Assembly: GCA_943704425.1 (NCBI GenBank)
Contig: CALSCP010002461.1
Location: forward strand, 3,079-32,943
Reading direction: 5' to 3'
From: Ministeria vibrans ATCC 50519
Lineage: Eukaryota; Opisthokonta; Filasterea
Length of the DNA stretch: 29,865 bases
Shown: positions 1 to 10,885 of the stretch, piece after piece
Numbering within the stretch: the stretch's first letter is position 1
Layout of the letters: each line of letters opens with the position of its first letter
Notes under the pieces: generated by a model
The model's database searches: none
Seen by the model: the letters and a program-made list of their open reading frames with translations, nothing else
Told to the model about the DNA's origin: nothing
Made by a program: the position numbers and the translations under genes

Positions 1-364
<364 letters not shown>

Positions 365-760
365 TTCGTACCCTGCATCCGACTGATAGATGGATCGCCC
401 AACGAGGTTGAGCATCTTTGGAATGGACGGTCCACACAGATCAATGTCCAGAATGCCAACCTGGCACGAGAGAGCGAGAGAGCGAGAGCGAGACAGGTCA
501 GCCCAAAAAGAAGGCGCCGCAACCAACACGCACACACACAAAACGAATTATCAGACCTTCTTTCCGGCAGCAACCAGTCCAAGAGCAAGCTGCGTTGTCA
601 TGGTACTCTTTCCAACGCCACCCTAGTCAAAAGAGACATGTGATTTCCAATCCAGCTCAATAAAAACTCCCTTGACTACCTTTCCACTCAACACAAGAAC
701 AACGTGCTTCACGTCTCTCAAATTCGACACAACAGCATCTGGATCAGCAGCAGTCGCCAT
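365..760 (-). CDS. NUBP2: NUBP2/Cfd1-like P-loop ATPase of cytosolic Fe-S cluster assembly, 5' part only
   Basis: Three exons on the minus strand: 680-760 (27 codons), 557-622 (22 codons) and 460 down to about 365-372. The first two introns are 57 and 96 nt, both phase 0. The joined N-terminus carries VVLVLSGK, then GGVGKSTMTTQLALG (deviant Walker A of the Mrp/NBP35 ATPases), then VGILDIDLCGPSIPKM, the hallmark of this family. The very short leader before the Walker A, without the N-terminal four-cysteine motif of NUBP1/Nbp35, points to NUBP2/Cfd1. In that family the protein forms a scaffold complex with NUBP1 that assembles 4Fe-4S clusters in the cytosol. The third exon ends at GTACGA (371) or GTTGAG (364); I cannot choose. 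The rest of the gene lies off the window. Its start is 194 bases from that of the divergent receptor gene, suggesting a shared promoter. Confidence 0.88.
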
Positions 761-954
761 ATGACACAAATACAAGACGGATATTCGATAATTATGTGTC
801 GAGTTCAGAGTTGAGACTTTTTTGAGTCTTCATCCGAACTTGGCGACTTCATTTTTGATTTTACATTTCAATTTTTTGACTGCCTTCTCTCTGTGTGACT
901 TTCTCTCCCACTGTCCCTCCGTGTTCTTTGCACGCACACTTGGCTTCCTCATCG

Positions 955-2884
955 ATGATCGATCCCCGGAACGGGACAGATCCCGTGGGCCTGTCGGCGT
1001 CACAAATGACCGCTTTGGCCACAACTTCCCTTGTCTCCGCCTGCCTCTCCTTCCTTGGCGCCCTCTCCATTGTGTGCGTCCTTTGGTTCACGTACTATCG
1101 CAAGGGCTCGCGAAGACGCGCCATGAGCGACAGCGAGCGTCCCTGTCTGGACACCACCAACGCCGACTCAAGCACTCTCGCCGACACCAACGCCTCTTGC
1201 GACGCCGCCAACGTGTCACGCACTGCCTCCGACCGTCTTGCACAGGACACGAAAATGCCCGGCGATACGCCCATTGTGCTGCAGCTTAGCATCGCAGACC
1301 TCCTGACGGCGCTTGGCGTTGCCGTCGGCTCCATCATGTACCTCACCGGCAACGAGCTGCAGAGTACCACGTGTCTTGCCATTGGTGCCTGGACTGCGGT
1401 ATGTCTCGCACCACACCCTGCCTCTCCTCTCCGCTCTCCTCCCTTTCTCGTCCGCCCCTCTTTTTTTTTTATATCATTCGTTTGTGTCTACCCACCACTT
1501 CAAACGGACGCAAGCCAGTCTTGCCGAGACTCGCAGCCGGTTCCTATTCTCACAGACCCGCTGTTTCTCTTCGCATCGTTGGCCCCGCACACTCCGCATT
1601 CCCTCCTTTCACCTGTCAGATGATTCAAACTTTTTTTTTATCATCTTCTCCCCCTTTTTTTTTTTTTTATTGCGTCTCATCCCATCGTCAAAAGAGCCTC
1701 CTCTAATCAGCCCACTCTTCGCGCCCCGCACGCGTCCTTCCTTTGAACCTGACGTGTCTTCGTCGGCTGCGACGACAATCTCTTTTTGTTTGGCGCACTG
1801 CGTTTTGACCTGACCACACTCGCACCTTGTTTCGTACACCCTCCTCGCACCTCGTTTAGCTGCGACCCCACTCACTCTCGCACCTTTCTTTTCCTCCATA
1901 GACCTTTTATGTGTGCACCTTTCTATTCACCTTCCTCTATGCCGTTCGACTGTACTTGTGGACACGGGACGCGGCGCGTTACCGCAAGGTGTTTCTCAAG
2001 CCGCTGTCGATCACCTGTTATCTGGCCTGGATTGTTCCGCCCGCCCTCATATTCTCTTTTGCTGGCACCGGTCTCTATGGCGTGTCGTCAAGTGACAACG
2101 CCGAAGCGAGCTGGTACGCTCCGTGTGAGCTTCTCAAGCGACCTTAACAATTCTCTTTTTTTTTTGTTTTTTTTTGTTCTTTTTGGGGGGGGAGTAGGTG
2201 TTATCCGGTGTTGCATCAGGATAGCCAAGAGTTTACAATCTATAGTGTACTTGTGTTTGAGATTCCGCTGCTGCTTGTCATGATTGGCAATACCATTTTG
2301 TTTGCTCTGACCGTACGGCAGTACCATCGTCGCATCAAAGCGTGCGGCGAGTACACCAATCGCCAGCGTTTCCTTGAGCGCAAACTCGTCTTCAAAGTCG
2401 CCGGTTTCATGCTCGTCTTCTTCTTTTGTTGGACACCCTTTGTTGCTTTGTGCTGCTACCTCCTTGTCCATCCCGACACCAACCTTGCCCATCTTTTTCC
2501 CCTCTATCTCACTCAGGTACGTTTTGCCCCTCGCATCTGTCGTTGCGACGCAATTTTTTATTTTTTCTTTCTCCCTTTTTTTTCTTTTCTTCTACTTGTA
2601 TTTAGACGTTGTGTGCGCCACTTCAGGGTGCTCTCAACTGCCTTGTGTACGGCTGGCTCTCGAGCAAACTCGAGCCGGCGCGTCGCCAACTGCGTTTGGC
2701 TCTGTCGCGTCCCTCCGACACCTACTCTCTGCGCTCTAATCCCGCCTACCCTGCCTCCTATCGAACCTTCGAGCCCCCTCACTCGTCTGTGCTTGCCGTC
2801 CCTTCCTCCTACACCACCACCGCCTCTCTCACAAGCTCTCCTGCGAAGCCCCACACTCCTTTCAGCGACGCCTACTCCTACTAA
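955..2884 (+). CDS. Seven-transmembrane receptor, cAMP-receptor-like/GPR157-like
   Basis: Four exons: 955-1398, 1902-2113, 2198-2516 and 2606-2884, giving 417 residues. The introns have gtatgt, gtacgc and gtacgt donors and all phases agree. Seven hydrophobic helices can be read: TM1 about 20-46, TM2 107-130 (IVLQLSIADLLTALG), TM3 from about 139 after Cys140, TM4 ending FSFAG, TM5 after ASWCYP (EIPLLLVMIGN), TM6 (VAGFMLVFFFCWTPF), and TM7 with APLQGALNCLVYGW. The last motif, and the SWC in extracellular loop 2, resemble the cAMP-receptor/GPR157 group; the ligand is unknown. The N-terminus has an NGT glycosylation site. Intracellular loop 1 is unusually long, about 60 residues rich in Ser, Thr, Asp and Arg. 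The Ser/Pro/Tyr-rich tail could be a phosphorylation target. An upstream in-frame ATG at 895 is possible, but 955 is favoured because the extra residues look like untranslated leader. Confidence 0.86.
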
Positions 2885-3317
2885 ACCCGAATTCACACCA
2901 ACCCTGACACTGGTCTGTCATCTGTACCACCATTACACACCCTTGTACATTTTAATTAGTATTTCTATGGCGGAAGCATTGTATTACTCTTCATTGTATT
3001 GTACTTTTATCTCCTTATAAATTCTTTCTTTTTGTGTCTGTTCTTTCCAATCACTTTGACTTGAGTGACTCTCTCAAATCCATGCAAGGAAAAATTCACA
3101 AAAAAAATTCCCATTATAAAGGGGGAGAATGCATAACTATAATGCAGATTGCAGAATGCAGTGAATGCACCTAAATAACAGCACCTTTTAGAATACACAT
3201 TATGCATCTCCAATGTGCGTATGACTTGAAAAAGATTAAAGAAGTGAAAATTATAATAAAAATAAATCAATCAATATACTTTTCTTTTTTGTTCACTGAG
3301 CTCAGTTCAATTGGGTC
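2885..3317. other. Intergenic spacer, receptor to DRAP1
   Basis: 433 bases, AT-rich, between the receptor stop and the DRAP1 start. Short open frames here have no recognisable content. It presumably holds the receptor 3' end and the DRAP1 promoter. No RNA gene or clear repeat was seen. Confidence 0.6.
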
Positions 3318-4020
3318 ATGTCGGACGAAGAGAAGCCGGCGGAGTGCAAAGGGGGGTCGCGCGTCAAAGCCAGTTTTCCCCTGGTAAACAATTCCTCATC
3401 CATTGTACACACTCACTCACTCTCTCTATGTCTCTCTCTCTCTCCCTCCCTTCTTCCCTCTCGCGTAGGCGAGTATCAAGAAACTCGTTCAGGCCGACGA
3501 TTCCGTCGGTCGTATCTCACAACCGGCTCTCATTTCGATCGGTAAGAATACACACAACGTCTCATTGAATGCCTCTCATCTTCACCCTCCGTAGGCAAAT
3601 CCGTCGAGCTCTTCTTGTGTTCTCTCCTCCAGTCTAGTCGCTCCATCGCCGAGGAACGCGGAGCCTCAAAACTCACTGCATCTCATCTGTAAGCGCGCAA
3701 ACCAATGGCTGTCGTCTCTCACGCGCTTGACACCTGCGCAGTCGTGCCTGCATCCTTGCGTCCGACCGGTTCGACTTTGTCCGTCACGTGGTAGAAGGTG
3801 TTGCAGATGTGGCAGAACAAACAGAAGAGGCGGCGGAGACCAAGCCGGCGGGGCGCAAGCGCAAACCATGCACTAGTGGCGACGAAGGCGAGGGTCCCGA
3901 GACGCACAAACGTCCCAGGAAAAAGACGCCTGCCAAGTCCAAGGAAGACAAGCCCAAGGTGAAGAAGGCCCCCGTGCAGCGATCCAAGAGCGCTAAAAAG
4001 GAGCAGAAATACTGTGACGA

Positions 4021-4051
<31 letters not shown>

Positions 4052-4177
4052 AATGCTGATTTGGAGTACGAAGACGACGAAAAGGAGGAAGAGGTAGTGG
4101 AGGCACATGCCACAGCATCGACCTCTCGTGACATCAAGCTGGACTTGGGTGATGATGTCGACGAAGACTACGACTAA
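3318..4177 (+). CDS. DRAP1: DRAP1/NC2-alpha, histone-fold subunit of negative cofactor 2
   Basis: Four exons: 3318-3383, 3469-3541, 3595-3688 and 3742-4177, giving 222 residues with consistent phases. A histone fold begins right after a short N-terminus (SIKKLVQADDSVG, then ISIGKSVELFLCSLL) and ends with ASHLRACILASDRFDFV, which matches the H2A-like fold of DRAP1. In that family the protein pairs with DR1/NC2-beta on TBP-bound promoter DNA and represses or tunes RNA polymerase II initiation. The C-terminal half is Lys/Arg-rich, likely nuclear-localising. A run of 12 aspartates follows, encoded by a GAC/GAT microsatellite at about 4016-4051, and the protein ends DVDEDYD, as human DRAP1 ends in an acidic tail. 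It is tail-to-tail with UBE2H, 81 bases between stops. A DNA polymerase epsilon/CHRAC histone fold is less likely because of the SHLRAC...FDF pattern and acidic tail. Confidence 0.88.
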
Positions 4178-4258
4178 ATTGCGTCTCTTCTTTTACCACA
4201 AGCCAAAAAAATGTACATTAAATTTTCTTTTCTCTCACACACACGCGCGCGCACAGAC

Positions 4259-5166
4259 TCACAAATCCATTCCGTTTGTTTCGTCATCGCTAAACGGGTC
4301 CATCTCAGACATGTCGCTTTCGCTGTCGCTGTCCTCCTTGTTCTCTGCATCGTCAATGGCGCGTTGCGTCGCAAAGCGCGTCACATAGTCTAGTGCACAC
4401 ATAAGACCAACGAGCAGACATTAGGAGTTCTTTTTTTTTGCATACCTTTGCATTTCTCTTTAAACCGCTCCGGCTCACGCATCAGCACTGCTGCTGCGTC
4501 ACCATTAAGCGGATCCTGAGGATTCGGATAGAGCAGTAACTGCGGCAGAAACGTATCGAAGATGTTCGACAAATCATACAGCGGAGTCCATGTCTGGTTG
4601 ATCACATCAAGGCACACCGAACCCGACCTGATAGAACGACACCAGACCACAGGTCAAGACACATCGCCGATGAGACACACACACTTTCTCTCTCTCTCTC
4701 TCTCTCGGTCTCCCTTTCTCTCTGCCTTACAGTTCGTCAATGTTGGGATGGTAGATTTTGTTGATAAATCCAATGGAGGGAGACTTGTACGGGTAGCCTT
4801 CAGGTATCTCGACGTGGACCTTCCATACGCCTCCTTCGTAGGGGCCTGGGTTGCGCACAAGAAAAGAAAAAAAGAATCACGTCAAGGCATCGACAGGCTC
4901 GCACGGTCGCCCGCCACTGGCCACACGCCACGCTGGCCTGCGACGGCGAGCGCGTCACGGCGCCTTGCCATTGGGTGCACGTGACGCGCCGGATGTCGCC
5001 GCCGGCAGGAACAGGACGGCTAACACTCGTTTTTGAACTTACTATCTTTAGGTCCTTCGAATTTGACGAAAAACTCATACATGCTATCGTTCACCAGAGT
5101 CACCTCATAGCCCTTCATCATAAGTTTCATGACATCCGTTTCCAGGCGTCTCTTTGGCGACGACAT
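4259..5166 (-). CDS. UBE2H: UBE2H-type ubiquitin-conjugating enzyme E2
   Basis: Four exons on the minus strand: 5043-5166, 4731-4845, 4446-4627 and 4259-4389, with gtaagt, gtaagg and gtatgc donors. The product is 183 residues, which I recall as the length of human UBE2H. It starts [16 protein letters not shown]; the UBC fold has [26 protein letters not shown] with the catalytic cysteine, [11 protein letters not shown] and [14 protein letters not shown]. The acidic C-terminal tail ends [14 protein letters not shown]...MDL, like the animal protein. In the family this E2 passes ubiquitin to targets with the CTLH/GID E3 ligase (fructose-bisphosphatase degradation in yeast, as Ubc8). All catalytic features are present, so it is probably functional. 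Its start is 473 bases from the divergent LysRS gene. Confidence 0.95.
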
Positions 5167-5639
5167 TTTGACTCTCGAGAAAAATTGTGATCTTTTTATT
5201 CTTTGATCTTTGATCTTTGATCTTTCCCCGATCGGCCGTTCAAAATGATCACAAAATGATCAAGTCTGATATCACCGCATCAGCACTGAGAAGTGAGAAG
5301 TGAGTCCTTGACTCCTTGTTAGTTGTTCGGTGTTCCTTGGGCCTGAAAAAGTCACTCCCTCAGTAGTTTTATCACATAAGCCTTGATCAATCGCTCACGT
5401 ATGGATGATGTTAGTGTTGAATAGGATTTCTTCCCACATAATTAAGTACAAAGACGTCAAAGAGGGTTGTTCCACCCGGCATTCCCTCAAGAGTGAAGAG
5501 ACAGACTCAAGAGCCAAGAGTCAAGACATGTGGGCCCTCCCGCCATGCGTCTGATTCTGCTACGATCATACATTGATCATTCAACACATTGAGATAATAT
5601 TATTTGCAAAAGTAATGATAATCATATTTTTTTATCCGT
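5167..5639. promoter_or_regulatory. Divergent promoter region UBE2H/LysRS
   Basis: 473 bases between two divergent start codons, with no gene. Near 5190-5225 the unit TGATCTTT occurs several times in tandem. Close by are GATCACAAAATGATCA-like inverted elements (5245-5265) and GAAGTGA direct repeats near 5290-5300. These are plausible regulatory repeats or simple sequence; no known factor site is assigned. Confidence 0.4.
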
Positions 5640-7881
5640 ATGCGCCTCACCAGAACCCTCACTCGTCGCATTCTGGGCACGACCCGTCTCCTGTCGTCGG
5701 AAGCATCCTCCTCCGAAGCAGCCCGGAATGTCTCCATCTCGCCGGCTGCGCAGCTGCTGACGGATCACGAGCGCGAGACGTGGGTCTCCAACGCCATGTT
5801 CAATTTCCATTTTCAGTCGCTCGAAATCCGCGAAATCCGCAAACACATCCATGTGCCCACCACCATCACTGGTCGTGTCAGGAGTATTCGTAAGCCTGGC
5901 CGAAACCTCACCTTTCTCGATGTCTATTCCGACGGCGTTCGCGTCCAAGTCAAATTCGGGCCTTCCTCCGTCGACGAACACTCGCCGTCCATCGAAGAGT
6001 ACGCCCTACACCCCACATGCACACGCCAGAGGCTGCATGGACGCATCCACACACCCCCCCTCCCACGCGCATCGTGACTTACTCTCTTCTCCTTGTAGGC
6101 ATGCCGAGACCATGTCACGCGTGCGTCTCTTTGACATTGTGTGCGTGACGGGATTCCCTCGGAAGGATTTCAAGGCCATGGTGGAACGCGACACGGTCCT
6201 CTCGGCCTCGTCCGTGCGCGTCCTCTCGCCCTACATTCGAGACAAGTACGCGCCTCAGGTGACCACGCCTGTCGCGCGTTGGCGTGATCCCGTCTTCGCA
6301 TGGGTCTCCAACGGTGACAAAGCACTCGCACACATTCGCGCCCGTGCCAAGCTCTACTCCACGCTACGTGCCATTCTCGACGCCCGTGATTTTGTCGAAG
6401 TCGAGACCCCCGTGCTGTGGAACAAGCCGGGTGGTGCCTCGGCGCTTCCCTTTGTCACACAGCCCCGTCAAAAGGCCTTTGGCGAACTCAGCATGCGCGT
6501 CGCGCCCGAACTCTTTCTCAAACAGCTCGTCATTGGCGGCCTCAATCGTGTCTACGAGATTGGCAAGCAGTTCCGCAACGAGTCGGTCGACGCCACCCAC
6601 AATCCCGAGTTCACCACCCTCGAGATGTATCAGGCCTACTCGGACACGACTGCCCTGCGCACTCTCACCGAGTCGCTCGTGCGCGAAATGGTCCGCACCG
6701 TCGAACCCACCATGATGGTCGCAGTCTCCCCGCGGCGCGCTGAACTCCGCGACGGCGATGCCAACCAGCCCTTTGGCTATGTGCCCCGTTCCGACGCCCG
6801 CTACGCCTTTATCCCACGCATGCTCGAGAAGCAGCCCCAGCCGCGGACACACCCATCCGACGCAGCGGCTACCTCGTCACCAACATCGACAGCAGTACCA
6901 ACAACGACAACAACATCATCTTCATCATTACCATCATCATCCTTAAGTGACCCACCGCTGCCATCATCTTCCTCCTCCTCCTCCTCTTCTTCTACTTCTT
7001 CTTCTTCTTTGTCTGCATCCGAGCCAATTCGTGGCGCCTTCCAAGCCTCAACCGAAGAGTGGCACAAGCAGCGCGCACAGCAGACTCAACCGATTTCCGA
7101 CGAGGGACGGCGGTCCATGGAGGACAGGCAGCAACAGGTCAACGACGCAACCGTTTCCGTTCCCGAGCCCGTGAGCTCACGCCCGGCTGCGCGCCTCTCC
7201 ACCATCCATATCGACACGTCCTTTCGCACCCTTACCTTCCTCGAGGCCATCGACGACCGCCTCTCCAACACGTCCACGTTTGAGCGCATCCTCGCCCGCC
7301 ACTATGACTTCCTCCAGTCTCTTGGCGACGACTGCGCCCCCGACCAGGCCGTTGCCGACGAACAGCTCATTCTCCACGACCTTAAAAACTGGCTGTCGCG
7401 CCCAGACTTGTGCCCTCGCGAGTTCTCCTTTGCCCAGTGTCTCGATGCCATCTCGTCCTCTCTGCTTGAGCCTCTCTTTGTGCCTCCAACTTTTCTCACT
7501 CAACTCCCCACCGTTCTCAGTCCGCTCGCCCAATCCGTGCCCGACCGCCCCTATCTCGCAGACCGCTTTGAGCTCTTCATTGGCGGCCGTGAGATTGCCA
7601 ATGGTTACCAAGAGCTCACAGACCCGCGCGAACAGCACCGTCGCTTCCTCTGGCAGGCACGTGATCGTCTTGCCGGCGACGCGGAAGCACAGCAAGCGAA
7701 CGACGAGTACGTCAACTCGTTGCGCTGCGGCCTTCCTCCAACCGTCGGCCTCGGCATCGGCATCGACCGTGTTATGATGCTGGCCACCCAGTCCCCTTCC
7801 ATTCGCGACGTTCTTTCGTTTCCTCTTCTCAAACCCCTCAAATCCCCAACACCCAAACCGACGAATGAGTCTTCCTCCTAG
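5640..7881 (+). CDS. MSK1: Class II lysyl-tRNA synthetase, mitochondrial type (MSK1-like)
   Basis: Two exons, 5640-5998 and 6099-7881 (gtacgc donor), giving 713 residues. The N-terminus is Arg/Ser-rich without acidic residues at first (MRLTRTLTRRILGTTRLLSS), a typical mitochondrial targeting peptide. An OB-fold anticodon-binding domain follows (ITGRVRSIRKPGRNLTFLDV). The class II core has VETPVLWNKPGGASALPFVT, MRVAPELFLKQLVIGGLNRV, motif 2 around FRNESVDATHNPEFTTLEMY, and motif 3 GLGIGIDRVMML followed by SPSIRDVLSFPLLKP. These are lysine-specific rather than Asp/Asn-type features. The enzyme would charge mitochondrial tRNA-Lys. Between motifs 2 and 3 lies a long low-complexity insert (about 6830-7190, Ser/Thr/Pro/Gln-rich, with TCA and TCC microsatellites) followed by extra sequence, so the protein exceeds the usual 500-600 residues. 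Confidence 0.9.
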
Positions 7882-8765
7882 GTCTCTTTTATCCCTGTAA
7901 AACACCATTGGTACACGACCTTCCGATCATGCCCATATTCTCAGAGAAAGAAAACCCATTGTAATGCATGTCTGTCTGTCTCGCTTCTTGACTAGTACTT
8001 CTCTCAAGGCTCATCTGTCTCCTGGCTGTCGATCTGTCAGTTGCTCCTTTTTTCATTGATGATCTTATTTTTCACTCTATTAATTTTGACATTTCAAACT
8101 GATTCATCAATCATCTCGCAAGTCAGTAGTCACATCACTCACATCTCATCAGTCATCACTGATCACTCCCTTTACGCTGCTCTCTGACTTCCACTTGACT
8201 CTCGCTCACTCTGCTCTCTTCCACCCTTCTACCCCTCTCCATTACGACCGTCAGACCAATCCCTATTACAAGTGAGGTGCACCGTCAAAAAAAAAACCGT
8301 CGTTTGCGAAAATAGTCCCAAAATCATATACCCGCTTCACTGTGCACTGCCTCCCGCGCACCAAGCTCTACGCACACACAACCCAGTCGTATCGCGTGGG
8401 TGTGGCGCCGAATCGCGTCGGTGCTCTGTCGGACGTCAAAAATGTGCCAGTTGGTTTGGCATCTGACAAACGCACCCGCCGAGGCGCACCGGGCCCGCCC
8501 CCACGCCCCTCTCCTGCCCCCGTCCGTGTGTCTCTTGAAAGTCCCCGCAATCCCCGCTCGTCTTCTTGTTTTTCTTTTTTCTTTTTTTTTCTTTTTTCCT
8601 GTCTTTTTTTTTTTTCTTTTTTTTTGCTCTGCAAACCTGTCGAAAAAAGCCCAACTTCCGAAATGCGGTGTCCCCCCGCACTATGGCGGTGTTTCCTTTC
8701 GCGCCGTAGTCAACATGCACTGTAGCTACCCCTTACGCTGGGAATTCTTTGTGTGTCTTCACAGC
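7882..8765. other. Intergenic spacer and probable leader of the TALE gene, with a possible unassigned exon
   Basis: 884 bases. The first 380 are AT-rich with many TCACT/TCATC words and no coding signal. From about 8342 to 8540 the sequence becomes GC-rich and one frame reads like protein (KLYAHTTQSYRVGVAPN, then VGLASDKRTRRGAPGP). A long poly-pyrimidine stretch (8555-8635) follows, with TCTTCACAG just before the TALE start. This could be a 5' exon and leader intron of the TALE gene, or an unrelated small gene. I recognise no family. Confidence 0.35.
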
Positions 8766-9013
8766 ATGGAGCGCGACGAAGACCCAGACTGGGATGATTC
8801 CATGAGTGTCAGCGACATGTCAAACGCAGAAAAGGCTCAGCGCCGACGCGCCAAAATCCGCGGCTCAACCCTCACAACCAAGACCGCTGCTACCATGGCC
8901 AAAAAGTCAAACTTTATCGCCGGCACTCCCGCAGGTAAGAAGCTACAGCCACAAAACAACCCAAAACAATACTACTTGAAATAATAATACGAATCACAGT
9001 ATTATAGTAAAAT

Positions 9014-9048
<35 letters not shown>

Positions 9049-9115
9049 TATTATTATTATTAGTATTGTTATTAATTATTATAATAAAATTAATAAATTT
9101 ATTATTATTATAATA

Positions 9116-9158
<43 letters not shown>

Positions 9159-10783
9159 GTTATTGTTATTCATTATAATTATATAGCCGCGACGTTTGCT
9201 GGAGAGATTCCTCAGGCAGTGGGTCACATGGAGACAGCGGCGATCCTTATGCAACTGAGCAACGCACGCTACAACGATCCGTTTCGAGCAGCCGCACTGC
9301 CGCCACCCGACAGCAACCGAATGCCCGTACCCGGTGGAGGCGCAAGTGTCTCTCATGCAGGCGATCGTCGTGCTCCAGTTGGACACAACAGTGGTGGGGT
9401 GGTGGTGGTGGTGGCGGCGGAGGGGCGTACAGTGATGCCACGAGTGGCTCGGGTGGCGACAGCAAGAAGCGGCGGGGCAACCTACCTAAGGCTGCAACCG
9501 TCGTGCTCAAAGATTGGCTTTTTAAGCACTTGGCGCATCCATACCCCAGTGAGGAGGAGAAGGAGGAGCTTGGCGGCAAGACTGATCTCTCTGTGAGCCA
9601 AATTAGCAACTGGTTCATTAACGCGCGTCGCCGTATTCTTCAACCCATGCTCGAGCAGGCAAAGCGCACGCGATTTGATCGCCGCGACAATGTCGTTGTG
9701 GGCGTCCAGAGCATCGATGGTGTGCCTACCGTAGTGACGGCGCTCCGCAGCGTTGACGATCAAGGCATTTGTCTTGGCAATGTGTTGCATGCGGGCGACG
9801 TCAAGGCCGACCCGCGCGGCGGCGGTCTTACTGTCAAGCTCACGGACACACCCACGTCAACAACAGACGCTGTCACCGTCATTGAAATCCCCGTGCTCGG
9901 CGGCGGCAGTGGCGGCGGCGGTAGCTATGTCAGCACGACCTCTGGCCGACAGCGCACCAGTGCGCGCGCAACCAAGTCGCGTCGCCGCCACGGCAGCAAC
10001 AGTCTCAGCGCAGAGAAGGAATTGGGCGCTGAGGAGGACGACGAAGAGCTGGGCGATGACGACGACGACGACGACGACGACGAACAACCTCGTGCCTCGT
10101 CCGATGCAGTTGCAGAACTTGAGGCTCTAGTGCAAACAAATCAGGCAATCAGACAAGAGGTGCACGACCACAAAAGACGCCTGCAGAGCGCCCAGCATCA
10201 ACAACAAAAACAACAGCAAAAGCATCACCACCAGTCGAGCGGTACGAAACGCAAGCGCAAGCGCAAGGGCGACGATGATGACGACGCAGACTGGTGCGCC
10301 GACGAGGAGGAGGATGAGGACGAAGACGACGACGTTGTCGACGACGACGTTGATCCAAAAGGGTCCCTCGACCGCAGTGGCGCCGCGCCCGCTTCAAAGC
10401 GGCGTCGCGTTGTGCTCACACATGAGAAAGTGGCGGCACAACTGGAAGAACAGCGACACATTCGGCTTGAGCTGTTACAAGAGCAGCAAGTCCTCGCACA
10501 ACAAGCAGAGCGACACCGTCAACTCGAGCTACAAAAGAGGCAGGTCACCTACGACCCCTCAACCAGCAATACCACTGCCGCGCCCACCGCCATCACCACT
10601 TCTACAACGACCACAGCCACTTTGAGCACCGAGGCACGATCTGCAGAGAGCTCAGAGGCTGCTCCCGCCAACTCAAAATCAGCAGCGACAGCCCCAGACC
10701 CTAAGACTTCAACACAAGTCCCTCTCACCTCAACTTCTACTGAAGTTGAATCTGGTGCCGTCAAACCTTCTGCAACCGAGTAA
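8766..10783 (+). CDS. TALE-class homeodomain protein (MEIS/PREP-like), reading frame interrupted
   Basis: Exon 1 is 8766-8934 ([17 protein letters not shown]..., phase 1) and exon 2 is 9187-10783, separated by an AT-repeat intron. The homeodomain (about 9464-9655) reads [20 protein letters not shown], then [12 protein letters not shown], the three-residue TALE loop extension, then [18 protein letters not shown], closest to MEIS/PREP. It should bind DNA in the nucleus. Downstream come acidic runs, a KRKRKRK nuclear-signal-like stretch, His/Gln runs, a glutamine-rich coiled coil (about 10430-10540) and a Thr/Ser-rich tail. The frame entering from exon 1 via the acceptor at 9186 does not match the homeodomain frame; a one-base change at the G run 9396-9399 would join them in a glycine tract. 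Alternatively an acceptor at 9215 enters the homeodomain frame directly. It is tail-to-tail with the FES/FER-like gene. Confidence 0.82.
8935..9186 (+). repeat. Intron with (AAT)n/(ATT)n inverted simple repeat
   Basis: TALE intron 1 starts gtaaga and ends atatag. It contains (AAT)n at about 9016-9048 running directly into (ATT)n, and a second long (ATT)n at 9118-9160. The complementary halves could fold into long AU hairpins in the transcript. Confidence 0.8.
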
Positions 10784-10885
10784 AAACATTGATAATTATA
10801 ATAATAATAAAATAAAATATAATATTATTAATAATAATAATATAATATCAAAATAATGCGTCGATATATTTTGTACACAGTGGAC
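10784..10885. terminator. Tail-to-tail 3' region of the TALE and FES/FER-like genes
   Basis: Only 102 bases separate the two stop codons. The spacer is an AT-rich (ATA)n stretch. AATAAA occurs at 10806-10811 and 10811-10816 on the plus strand, a candidate polyadenylation signal for the TALE gene, though chance is likely in such sequence. Confidence 0.4.

Noticed and set aside
3788-4137. Minus-strand frames of 117-129 residues with Val/Ser runs
   Set aside because: They are antisense to the acidic and basic DRAP1 C-terminal exon. The runs come from the GAC repeat.
7177-7908. 243-residue minus-strand open frame opposite LysRS
   Set aside because: The plus strand has class II motif 3 and other conserved synthetase sequence here. 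The minus frame is a shadow of GC-rich codons.
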